A stretch of DNA of 64,000 bases, taken from the NCBI GenBank assembly GCA_019188255.1, contig JAETXT010000016.1, positions 372,001 to 436,000 of the forward strand, given 5' to 3'. The position numbers were made by a program, and so were the translations under genes. Within the stretch, counting starts at the first letter, position 1; each line of letters begins with the position of its first letter. The notes beneath the pieces were generated by a model. That model ran no database searches, was not told the origin of the DNA, and was given only the letters and a program-made list of their open reading frames with translations. Positions 43,536 through 53,745 of the stretch are shown here, in pieces. Source of the DNA: Verticillium longisporum (Eukaryota > Ascomycota > Sordariomycetes > Glomerellales > Plectosphaerellaceae).

Positions 43536-45092
43536 TCACGCATTCTCCAGTCGGCCCGTGGCCTTCGCAAAGCGTATCGTAGCTCGGACTGCTTTCATGT
43601 CTGGCTTCCAGTCGTCACCATCTGATGTTGTTTTCCCTCCCAGATGGAAGGAAATGTTGTCTCTTTGTGTGTCGGGGCGCAGGAGTATCTCAGCGCGCTG
43701 TGTTGCCCATCGTGTACATCGAAGGACGAAGCGCTCCACCGTCTCACTCGCATATCTGCATGCGCATTGGGCGGAAGATACTGCTCTGATTCGGAAAAGT
43801 GAAGCGTTCAGTCTCGCCATGCCAGTCCGGAGTTGGGCCAGCATGCTCGCCTCCGTCCAAGAAAGGTTATCGTATAGTTCTCGAGTGTGTTTGCCGGCTA
43901 ATGCTGTGTCGATTTCCTTCGAGAGTTTCCCAACGTTGTCCGGGAGTCGTCTCTCGACACGTAGTTTGAGCCTCGCCGCATTGAGGGTGGTGGATCGCAT
44001 CTTTGGAAACCGCTTTTCTGGGGTGGCACCTTCTCGGCTTGCCTTGCGTGCTTCTCCCTTTGCTCTCTTCAGAAGGTCGTCCTCAAGGCTGCTAGGCTGC
44101 CAAACAGCTGTTATTGTGTTCCCGTCTGCTCGCAATCGATCAACGTCCTCGTAGATGCAGCCAACGTACTCTTGTCCGGATTTTTGGCGAGGGTTTCGCA
44201 GTGTCAGCACTGCGGCCTTGTTGCTTGTCAGTAGCATGACCCTCTGCTCTCTCACTCTTGGTAGGAACCGCAGCGCATATGCTGCCGCCACAAGTTCTCC
44301 GGAGAACGGGTTCTGCTCAGTCCTCATGCCGTGTGTGAAGGAAAATGCCTTGAGTATCAGTCCGGGCATTTCGATGACTCCGCCGACCCCAACCAGTTCG
44401 TTCCGTGCCGAGCTGCTCACGGCAATGCGCACCGTCGCGTCCTCGTCGGCTCGTGTCGACGGTGCGTCATTATCCCATTCGGTGACGGTCTCCACTCTCT
44501 CCGTCCACGGCGGGAGCGTAAATGGGTTGATGGTTTCTAGGTCCTCCATCAGAGTGTTGTTGAGCGCTGTCGCCAGCTCGTAAAACGGTGAGCGGTGGAA
44601 TCGTCGGAATTTACGCATCCGCTTGATCAGTTTCCGAAGCGGGTTCGTCTCCGGCAGAGTGTGGAGGTCCGTCCACAGCTTGATACCTTTCCTCAGAAAT
44701 AGCTCCTGTGCGCTGGCGATATGGGCTTCCGCTTCAGCTACGCTTGTGGCCACTGTTGTGAACGCTCCTATGATCGCCTGCGCTCCGACCTTTGGACACG
44801 ATTGACTGCTGCTGCAACCCGATCCTCGCATCGGTGCCTCCAGACGTTGGAGGCATAATCCACCACCGGAGCTACTGTGGCCGTGAAAAGCTGCCGTGCT
44901 GTCGCCGGGGTCAAGCCTCTCAGTCGCTTCAGCTCCATCGCGGCCTCCAGTCCCTTGGTCGCCGCTATTGCAATATGTTCTTTGTACCTGAGTCCAATGT
45001 CCATGATCACTCCGAGGATCTTGACATGGTGCTTGGGTTCGACCGTCTGCCCTTTGATGGTGAAAGGCTCCGAATCGGCCCTCTTGGCCCAC
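43536..45092 (-). pseudogene. LINE-B copy 2 ORF2, C-terminal part
   Basis: From about 44790 downwards this frame carries the end of the reverse transcriptase, the degenerate RNase H-like domain (IAVSSSA and TSN as in copy 1) and the terminal zinc motif, to a stop at 43536. Upstream of 44790 the frame is out of register with the RT. The RT continues in the overlapping frame 46456-44768, the switch being a single lost T in CCGACCTTT. Confidence 0.85.
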
Positions 45093-46456
45093 CGGGTAAA
45101 GTGTATGACCACTGTCTTGTCTGCTTCGAATGTCGCACCACTTCTCCTTTCCCAGGCCAACGCCTCTTCGATGATGGTTTTAATCCCTGTGCGGTTGTCT
45201 TGCGTGGTTGGGCCAGCGACCCAAGCCGTGAAATCATCGACGAAGGCTATGGCCCCACCGTAGCAATCGATCTTTCGCTGCACCAGGTCCGCATTGAAGA
45301 ACAGGAAGAGGATCGGTGACAGAGGCGATCCTCGTGGTAGTCCGGCCTGAGGCAAAGTGCGGACCCAGAGCATGCTTCGGATCGCCCATCGTCCTTCGCC
45401 AGTCGTTGGTGGGACCATCTTTGTCCATCTGTGATGTCCCATCGGCGTCGTCAACAGCCGTCCTTTGATCATCCGTGCCTGTGGTTCCTGGATCGCCAGC
45501 ACCGCTACGTCCTGAATGTCCTCGTCGTTCATGAGGCTCTCGTGAACCTCGCCGCGTTTTCGCACATTGAGTTGGATCATTCGGAGCGTACTACTCATCC
45601 AAAGAAGGGTAGAGCTTCTTGCAGTTTCTGCTGAACGACGCATGAGGACCTCCGCAGGGGACACACTTAAGGATGGTCTCAGTGCAAGTACTGTGGTGAT
45701 GACCGTCCTTGGCGCATTTCCCGCACACCTGGGTCGGTCGCACTGGTGAGCTTTGTGGCCGCGGCCAACCTGCTGGCAGTTGTAGCACTGGTCGAGGCGA
45801 GGACGAGATTCGAAGACCTTGGTCCTCCCAGATTGTCCTCCCGCATAAGCGTAACCCTCCGCGAGTAGCCTTTCCGCGTCCACCCTCTTCGCGAGGTATA
45901 TGACCATTGAGCCGTATGCCTTCGGAACGTCCCTGTTGCTTAGCCAGCCTACTTTCGCCACTTGTACGTCGTTTTCTTTGCCAATCTCCTCAGCGGCTTC
46001 ATTACGGATGTTATTCGCCTCATCCAAGACCACCGTGCGGTTCACGTAGTCGACTTTGACAGGATAGAGTTCGTCTCGCAGCATCCGTGCTCCTGGCGGC
46101 AGCTTGGCCTCCACCGGCCGTTTCACCATGGTGTGTTCCTCCTCGTTTCTACAGGCAATCCTAATTCGAGGCTTCTTCGTGTCTTTGGTCACGGCGAGGC
46201 AACGCCAATTGGATTGGCCTTGGTCCACCCTAACTTCGCTTTCTGTGAGGGCACGAATAGCGCCAGGGTTGATCTGCTCATCTTGTCCGTCCTCGATCCT
46301 TGATGTGTCGATCGTGCAGAAGATCGGGTCTGTCGGGATAGGTGGGGTTGTCGTGGTAAAGGGTCTCGCGTTGCTTGGTTGGCTGGCCGATGGCATTCGG
46401 GCAACGTCTGCGTAGGAAGGCTCTATTCTGCCCTGAAATCGTCGTGACGATCGCAT
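44768..46456 (-). pseudogene. LINE-B copy 2 fused ORF1-ORF2 remnant
   Basis: One open frame of 562 codons holds most of ORF1, reads through the shifted zinc-knuckle region, continues into the ORF2 start ([16 protein letters not shown]), and then, at the internal deletion, jumps from the endonuclease (AIRSMLW) into the RT ([19 protein letters not shown]). The fusion is an accident of the frame changes and deletion. The ORF1 N terminus lies in other frames up to about 47086. Confidence 0.8.
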
Positions 46457-47095
46457 CGACGCTCCCTCGTAGGCTCTGGGCTTGCTCCGCCATTTGTTCT
46501 GTGGCCGTGTGCAGTTCCTCCTTCACTGCGAGAAGGTCTCTCTGGAGTTCTCGGTTTTCATCTTGAAGTTCTCCAAGTCGTTCCGTCAGAAATTGTACCT
46601 TAACCAAGATTGCTTTGAGAAGCTTCCTGCGCTGCTTCATCGGTTCTTGCATTGCGTGTTGCATCGCGTCGTCGTCCAACTGTCCCTCTTTCTCTGCTGA
46701 CGGTCGTCCTCCCACCGCCACTCGGGGATTCCGCCCGCTGACCTTCCTCGTCGTAATTTCCACATCTTGGTCGCATCTTCGATTGCTTGATTTTCAATAG
46801 CTTTGTTGCTCGGCTTGCGCGGTCGAAGTTGTCGCTGCTCAACACCATTCCTCCCTTCGTCATCTGCTGCGACGTTGATCGTGTCACGTTCGGTCGCCAT
46901 GGCTGCGGGGGTGGGGCGCCACGTGGGCTGGGATCCACCAACTCGCGTCGCGCGCCGTCCTGCGTCAGGACCAACCCACCCACAATCAATCGAATGTCGT
47001 ACTTCAACGAAATGGATACAGGTGATCTTGATAAGGCAGATCGCAGTCTCTCTTCTCTCCGGTACTCTCCGCCACTCCCAGAACAATCAAGGAGA

Positions 47096-47424
47096 GAAGT
47101 CACAGCAACTATTTATATTCTTCTGCACTGTACAGTATAGTACAGTACAGTACAGTTATGTGCAAAGGTTTCTTCCTCTCTACCTCACTGTTCCCAATTG
47201 TCAGTATGACCCACCTCTTGATCCTCTGGGTTTGGCAGATTCAGACGGCCTTAGATAGGGGTGTTCGAGTGGGGCAACAACTTCTTTGTCTCGTGATTTA
47301 CTCAAACGAACCAAGAGAGATAGATGCTCAGCAATACCGTGCCACCCAGCGAAAAGGGCCAATTCCGGACCACCCCTAATCAACTCTTTGTACCGATAAG
47401 TAGCTTTTTGACCGAGAAAGTCCC
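47096..47424. other. Spacer between LINE-B copies 2 and 3
   Basis: Contains a TACAGTA-rich tract at 47128-47158; no gene seen. Confidence 0.4.
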
Positions 47425-48460
47425 AGAGGACGAAGAGGAAGCCAGTTCTGCGCCTGACCTGGAGACCTTGAAGCAGCGGCCTATTTGTTGCGATTCCTGC
47501 CGAACCTCGAGGGTAGCAGGCGACGTTACTGACAAGCAACAAAGCCATGGTACTGATACTTTGGAACCCCCGCCAACCATCAGGACAATATGAGTATGTT
47601 TGTTGCATTTACGAGGCGGCTACCAAATTGGTAGAAACAGAAAAACTATCTCACATGTCGTCCACCACCTCTTCGATCACCAAGCTCGGTGTGGAGAGAC
47701 GACCGGCAGACAACGCTGAGAAGCTATCCAGGGAAATCGACACAGCATTACCCGGCAAGCACACGCGAGAGCTGTGCGATAAGCTCTCTTGGATAGAGGC
47801 AAGCCCGCTTGCCCAGCCCAAGACAAGCGTGACAATACTAGACACTTCACTTTTGTGAATCAGAGCAGTACCTTCGGAACGATGAGCACGTGAACACACG
47901 AGCGAGACGATGGTACACTTCTCCGATACACAGCATGGGAAGCACAGCGGCAGCACGGCGCGCCGAGTTACTCAGGCATTCTAACACACGAAGAGACAGC
48001 ATCTCATTCCATCTGGGAGGGAAGACGACATGAGTTAGTGGCGACCAGCAGCCAAGCATGGAAGCTGTGCGAAGTACGATACGCTCTACGAAGGCCATGG
48101 GCCGACTGGAGAATGCGTGATCCCTGATAGGGACTTGACACGCCCATACCCCCTTCCTACTTATCTAACCTACAACCACATCTCATGCCAGCAATAGCAG
48201 GCGCCGGTTTAGTCGCCGTAGATGGGAATCTGAACACCTGAAGGAAAGCCTCAAGCAGCTTGCCAATAAATACAGAACCTTGAGAAAACGACGGAAAGAG
48301 AGAAGCCGATGAAGTAAGAGCGGAAAGCGGACTCTCTATGGTGTTAAGAGACGTGAACTCGCCGAATGAAACGATCATGTACAGTAGCAAAAAGTGCCTC
48401 AGGGTCTTTAGGCTACTTACTAGACGTGATGAACTTGTGCGTATGTGTGTGTGCGTATTG
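47425..48460 (+). mobile_element. LINE-B copy 3, 5'-truncated relic
   Basis: Plus-strand remnant of the ORF2 C terminus. The sequence matches [46 protein letters not shown] and IRFAKA regions of copy 1, with stops, frame changes and a small internal deletion. The family 3' UTR follows, ending near ACTTGTGCGTATGTGTGTGTG at 48440-48455. It is more diverged than copies 1 and 2, hence older. Confidence 0.8.
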
Positions 48461-48650
48461 GCTCACCGAGACGCTTATCTCACCTTTCCATGCACTATCT
48501 CAGCCTTGTCTACCGCGCCCAACATTCGTCGCCAAGTGTCAAAATGTGCACAAGCAAGACGAGAGCGAGATATTCTCATTTATATCTTATATGCCAGAGG
48601 TAGAAAACACACCGTTTCGTTTCGACCCTGGCTACGGAGCCAAAATTGTC

Positions 48651-49417
48651 CTACACTAGTGTCCAGTTCTCCCCATCTATGATGTCCTCTCGCCCCATGT
48701 TATCATCTCCCCATATGCCATCGTCCCCTCCTTCGCCTCTTCCTTCTGGAACACAGCAATAAGCTTGATTCAAAGTCTCAATGTCGCGCTTCGTTAGTGT
48801 CTCCCCTGCGAGTATCGTTGACCGTGAGAGTGTCTTGCTGATTGCATCCAGTCCAACGTCCTGGAGATGCCGAGGACCATGAAGCCCGATCAGAGCGCAG
48901 CATAACCCAAGATTGTGGGCAGGTGAGAGAGCTGGGTTGAAACAGTGTTGCAGGGAGTCCTCGATACCGCCAGCCGCTTCCAACCCCCCACGCACAAGCG
49001 CGATGAGGTGATGGTCGTCAAGCGGGGTAGTGTGCCACAGCTGGGGCTGCTGCGCTCGCTGGAGCAGTGAACTGAGCAATGATTCCTGGTCTCTTGCTAG
49101 GAGGGTTTTTGCAGCTTCCCCGTCACATTCCCCTAACAGCCTCAAACCCAGGAATTGAAGCCAAAGCCAAAATCTGGACCGAACCTCAGGTGGGGAAGAC
49201 TTTCAACAGTCAGCATCATTTGCCACGACCGGAGAAGTAGTAAAGGGCTTTCGTCATGTGGGTAGCTGACCTTCAAATCGCCCAATAGAATTGCCCATTC
49301 GATGGGAACCCGCAGAGTGTGAGTCCCCGAAGTTAGGCGTCGGTAGTGGGAACCGCAAGCAGTGCTATTATCAGACCAGATTTCGGCAGAAGCTTGGCGA
49401 AGGAAGTGAGTGTTCAC
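48651..49417 (-). CDS. Hypothetical protein, probably two or more exons
   Basis: The downstream frame (49145-48651, 164 codons) is leucine/alanine-rich and helical, with a HHLIALVRGGLEAAGG-like region and an acidic Gly/Asp tail. The upstream frame (49417-49142) has IEWAILLGDLKVSYPHDESPLLLLRSW and probably belongs to the same gene through an intron that I cannot place with certainty. No domain recognised. It could be a helical C-terminal region of a fungal regulatory protein. Confidence 0.35.
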
Positions 49418-49500
49418 GTTGGGCTTTGGTTGCCACGGTTTGATTGTGGGGACATCGTCCGGAATCGGTTGTGAAAGATTCGGCTTGTGTCCCCGAATCT

Positions 49501-50608
49501 TTACGCTGCGATGACATTAATGGGAGCAAGCTCAGGCAGCTTGATAGAATACACGTACCACTCAGTATAAACTCCGACTGCCTCTTTCTCAAGGTCTCTC
49601 CTTACCCATTTCAGGTGCTCCTTAGCTCTATTTCCCGGTACGTAGTCCCATTTCCACTTGCGAAGCAGTGCGCGTTCGATATACTGTAGGACGTAGTCGA
49701 GGCAAGCCGTCACTGGAACGACTTGGCGGCTTTCATGGATGTCCTGAAATGAAGCTGACTCTATGCACGCCGTGGACATTCCGCCATCTTTTGCGTCAAA
49801 AGAGCAATCTTCTAGACGCCCTAGTTCTCGGATTTGCTCCGATACTCGTGACCAAACATGGCATGGATCGAGGGGCCCGCACTTGCCAGAGAATCGAAAA
49901 GACAAGTGGGAAAGCTCAAAGTGACCGTGTCAGGACCTGAGAGAGGTATGAAACCAACAGGGGATCGCCTGAGGTTTGATCGTAGGAACCAAGTAGAGGG
50001 GACCGAGCGCAGCGAGGGAATAGTTATAAGGAAGCTTAGAGGACTAAGGTTTAGAGGAGGACATCGATTATTCTATCTTCCTAGCTACCCCCAAGAGACC
50101 AGCAGTTGATCCCTTCACTCGTTGCATAAGACTCCTTGACAGACCGCCTGGTCTCAGGGTCGAAAAGACGTTGCGACACAGCGCACCCCAGTCTCTGATA
50201 TTTCCGAGAAGTCCACGACCTTGAATCAGGTCGAAGGAGCCAGATGCTCTCCTCCATAGCAACTTTATATTATCGAGCTCGAATCGGCAGTTGAATCGCT
50301 CCTCGTGATGAATGGGCACGACGCCTGTCTCAGTCATCTCGGACGAGGGATGGGCGGCAGTGAGGTCCCTTATTGGATGCGCGTCAGTGAAAGTAGGGAA
50401 CAAGACATGCTTGAGGCACATACCGCCCCCAGATGCCGGTGCTGGCGGTTAGGTCCAAGGCTGACTGCAGATTAATGGACGTACTGAAACAGTCGCTGCC
50501 TTCACAATCTAGTTTGCTTGCGAGTTGGTGTTGGTTCTGGGCGTGGTCCCTGATGGTGTCAGCATTGATATCGAGGGTCAGCCGGGTCGCATGTCGTACC
50601 GTGCCCAT
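49501..50608 (-). pseudogene. LaeA-like (TAM) methyltransferase, disrupted
   Basis: Exon to 50424 ends LDLTASTGIWGR, the SAM motif I region (usual form LDxGTGTGIWA). A 55-nt intron (50423-50369) leads to the core (NCRFELDN, SFDLIQGRGLLGNIRDW, VFSTLRPGG). The C-terminal part (SASFQDIHESRQVVPV... EWYVYSIKLPE) follows in 49905-49501. Between PGG (about 50130) and the C-terminal part lies roughly 200 bp of unrelated sequence with stops. The glycine-rich SAM loop is altered (TASTG for GTGTG) and the usual N-terminal LDLQHH motif is absent. The gene is therefore probably decayed. LaeA-type proteins are nuclear regulators or methyltransferases acting on secondary metabolism and development. Confidence 0.6.
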
Positions 50609-50739
50609 TGTGGTTGTTGATGTGGGGATCGTCTCCCATGGAGGGTGTCAAGGGCATCTGTGCCGAACGCAAGGGAAGTTGTCGAGCTGGAACCAATCGG
50701 CAGGTCAGCTCAGCTCACAGGCGATAGGTGAAGCCAACC

Positions 50740-51123
50740 TCACTCTTCTACATCCGACAGGAGCCTTTGACTCCCCGATGAAGATGGGGAGTCGACATCT
50801 TCACTCTGCGGTGTTGCCGTGGCAAGACTGTTTGGCACAATCGGGCCACAGTCGTTACGTTCGTTGAAGGTTTCGTCATCGAGATTAAAAGGGAGGAGCG
50901 GAATGGAAACAACCTCTGAGTAGAACTGTGTCTTTTCGCCGGTCACCTTTCCAACCTGTGTAAGTGGTTGCTCGACCGTTCGTACCCAACACGTACCTCG
51001 ATCGACCGCCGCACGGAGATGGTTCCCCTGTTTCCTCGCCCAGTTGTGGGTTGGCCAATTGAAAAGTCCATGGTAATGAGGTATGCTGTAGCCCATATAG
51101 GAGGAAAGTTGCACCATTGACAA
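50740..51123 (-). CDS. Hypothetical exon upstream of the LaeA-like gene
   Basis: A 127-codon frame with an acidic, Ser-rich end (PQSEDVDSPSSSGSQRLLSDVEE) just before a GTGAGG donor at about 50740, followed by a TTCCAG acceptor near 50693. It may be the N-terminal part of the LaeA-like gene or a separate remnant. I cannot decide. Confidence 0.25.
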   Translation of the reverse strand: MSMVQLSSYMGYSIPHYHGLFNWPTHNWARKQGNHLRAAVDRGTCWVRTVEQPLTQVGKVTGEKTQFYSEVVSIPLLPFNLDDETFNERNDCGPIVPNSLATATPQSEDVDSPSSSGSQRLLSDVEE

Positions 51124-51693
51124 GGCGTATGGTTGCCTTTCGCAGCCTTTTATCTATGGTGCGCGTCCACATAGCCCGCCCTCTGCGTTGTGAGACCCGA
51201 ACCAGGAGGTGGCTATCGGTGGCTATCACGTTGGAATAGCCTGCTTGATGTCTTGTACCCAGTACATTCCTGCCGGGCTGGGCAAAGTCACTTTCTTTGC
51301 GATCCTCGACCAACGACCTTCACGAAGTGGACATGCTAGGCATCCGAGAGAAGTCCTCGGTACAGCGTCAACGATGAAACCTGTGCCATCCCTGTCTGCC
51401 AAGAACTGGGCCTGCTTCGTGTGGGATCGGCGGGATGCAGCTGTAAGCCTTCGGTCGGACATAAGTCCATGTTGCGCACTCTAAGTCGTCGCATGATTTG
51501 GTCCGGCACTATGGAGTATCTTGTTGGATGGTTGGGTGCCGGGGATGTCAGCCGTGCAGCCCACCAGCTCGAACCTTGCAGGCGTCTCCACAAAAGATAC
51601 TCACAAAAGCCAAGATTCCCCCTAGAATCGCACAAAACGCGGTCATTCTGTTCCCTCAAAACCGATCAATGACATTATTGTCAACAACCAGCC
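51124..51693. other. Region with possible minus-strand exon
   Basis: 51462-51226 (-) reads protein-like (FLADRDGTGFIVDA, WVQDIKQAIPT) and may be an exon of a lost gene. Nothing else supported. Confidence 0.25.
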
Positions 51694-52889
51694 TTGATAA
51701 GCGCCAGCATCCGGCCCCCGACCTCAGTTTCACATGCAGATTGGCACCCTGGATATCTGTCCGACATCAGTATTGAACCTCGCCCTGGCATTATCATTAT
51801 GTTGTTACAAGGACCAGGCTCATCGATCGCTCTCGTGGCTGTCATCGGGGGCGAGCAGATTGACATTCGGACTGCCTCGCAGAGAGTACCCATTCCAGCT
51901 CTTCGCGAGGAATTCGTCAAGGCCCTTGCCTTCATTACGCTCCAAGAACCAGACCTCACACTCCTGCGGCTCCAGCACCATTTTCGTCGCTGCTCATCTC
52001 CCCGCGCAAGAAGACCCCTGACCGCCTCACGTCAGTCATTGCGCGTTGCAGCGAAGGGACCATCGATGGAGAGACCTGGGAAGCACGGATTTACAAAAGC
52101 GGTCAAAAATATTTTGTCGATGCCTTTCGCGATGCTCTTGGCCACGTTGACTGGGATGAGGCCGTTGAGATCAATTTCCGCCACCTGCAGGATCGGCTCA
52201 TGGAGAAAGGGGGCCAACACGCCGTCACTGCCTTGCATTACGTGAGCATCCCGACAAACGCTGTCGAGGCACAGAGAGCGGAAGCTCAATTCTCCAACTA
52301 CGGTGGAATTTTGTGTCTGGCTGCATGTGCCGTAGCTGCGGTAGATGATGGCAAGGTCACGACGCTGCTGCAGGGCCTTCCCGATAGCCACGAAGAGCAC
52401 TTGGTCGCTGCGATTAGCAGCACCCAACTCCACATGGACCTTACGAACATCATCCGTACCCTTTTCACGACCAAACAACAACCATCAACCAAACAGGATC
52501 GGATCGGCAGCGCGCCCCGCAAATCGCAACGAGCACGAGCGGGCGTCAGGTCGCAAAAGATGAGATCCCGTCCCGGAACCGATCCCATAGCTGCTGCCAA
52601 GAGCCGCCCTGAAGGTTTCAACTTAACAGAGCCCCGCCACTCCGATCGACCATGTGTTGATAGCCGCTGTGCCGACGGGACCGAGACGCGCCTGGACATA
52701 GCGACGAACGTTCCTGCATCAACGTCCAGCATTATCATCTCGAGCTTTCAACAGATTGCTGACCCCGATGATCTTGTTGGGGACTGGGCGTGGTCAGCTC
52801 TGATCCCGGGTTACGATCCATCGCTAAACCACCCAGCCATCACTGATCCTTCTTTAGAAGCAGAAACAGGATATTCGGCGTTATATTGA
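51694..52889 (+). CDS. Hypothetical protein spread over two frames
   Basis: An N-terminal part in one frame (about 51694-51990; SIALVAVIGGEQIDI, ALREEFVKALAFITLQEPDLTLLRLQ) is followed by a second frame open from about 52005 to the stop at 52889 (SVIARCSEGTIDGETW, NFRHLQDRLMEKGGQH, DDLVGDWAWSALIPGYDP). Either a short unrecognised intron or a frameshift near 51985-52030 links them. The C-terminal third is disordered and basic, then acidic and Trp-containing. No known domain; possibly a fungal-specific nuclear protein. Confidence 0.45.
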
Positions 52890-53065
52890 CACTCTGCGTT
52901 AAGTAGACATATGTGCCAAAGTGTATTTTACTGCCTCCAACCCTAGCTTCGTCCGAGATATCGATGGGAATGAGGAGCACGGGTGGGTCGGGCACAGGGA
53001 GCGTGTACTGTTGAACAACTCGGAGAGACAAAAGCCTCATCGGAACTGTTGAAAACTACTTCGCA
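52890..53065. other. Short convergent spacer
   Basis: 3' ends of two converging genes; nothing else seen. Confidence 0.3.
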
Positions 53066-53386
53066 TTAGCCTGCTTCAGCAATCGAGTATCCGAGACGTA
53101 CCCCTTCCCAAGGTTTGAATGCGTTGATGAACGGCTTGCAAGCCTCTCGGAGTTTTTCTGGGTCGCTGGTCCTTTCGCGTTCTCCTACAGGTACTAGCAA
53201 GCTGCCAATAGCCGGCTTAGCCTTCAAAAGTGCCTCCTTCTCCTCTTCCCCGAGTTGGCATTCTTTTAGGTGTTCTGCTTCGTTCATGGCTGCGGGGTTG
53301 GTGGTGGAATTTGGGTCAGCCGCGACGCCCAAGATCAGGATCGTGACGCAACATATACTGCCCCTCCATACATTCATATGACTCAT
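53066..53386 (-). CDS. Small secreted protein
   Basis: 106 codons, with the likely start at Met4 (53377). A signal peptide (MNVWRGSICCVTILILGVAADP) is followed by an 80-residue mature part that is acidic to neutral, Lys/Glu-rich and helical, with two cysteines (ECQLG and EACKP) that could pair. No domain recognised. It lies next to a LINE-A relic. It could be an effector-like or cell-surface protein (inference). Confidence 0.5.
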   Translation of the reverse strand: MSHMNVWRGSICCVTILILGVAADPNSTTNPAAMNEAEHLKECQLGEEEKEALLKAKPAIGSLLVPVGERERTSDPEKLREACKPFINAFKPWEGVRLGYSIAEAG

Positions 53387-53484
53387 CCGCCTTTGATTGG
53401 CTGCGTGATAAAGATTGTGGGGCTAGAGCGCGGATGGAGATTCGAACACGGAAATTGTGGATGCATAAAGGTACACACTTAGGA

Positions 53485-53745
53485 TCTAGTCACAGCCCAG
53501 ACGAAGCTGAGCACTGGGGGAGACTAAAGGTACGCAGAAATGGCACAGAGTGCATCGCGCCGTGAAAGAGCCTGAGATGCCACTTTGGTTAGTAACAACC
53601 GCGATCACACCAGCTAGCTTCCAAGGGCCGAAGAAGATGTATGGACAACTGGTTGGATGTTTTGTACTCCGCGAAGTGGGGCGCCTCAGATTACCATATA
53701 GCCGCTGATAAGATAACGGCCAAAACCAAGGTAGCAGCCCGAGTC
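53485..53745 (+). mobile_element. LINE-A 3' relic (5'-truncated copy)
   Basis: Starts within the last codons of ORF2 (CCCAGACGAAGCTGAGC matches 9335-9352) and follows the LINE-A 3' UTR to CCAAGGTAGCA, with substitutions and one large gap. It defines the shared 3' end of the family. Confidence 0.8.

Larger units (their letters stand above)
43195..47095 (-). mobile_element. LINE-B copy 2, internally deleted and frameshifted
   Basis: Same family and orientation as copy 1, with a longer (AC)n tract at its 3' end (43199-43219). Relative to copy 1 it lacks about 1.69 kb (equivalent to 27107-28793), joining the endonuclease directly to the reverse transcriptase with two bases of microhomology. There are further single-base frame changes near 44792 (T4 to T3), 45740 and 46430, and more in the ORF1 N terminus. 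It is dead as an autonomous element but could have been mobilised in trans. Confidence 0.9.
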
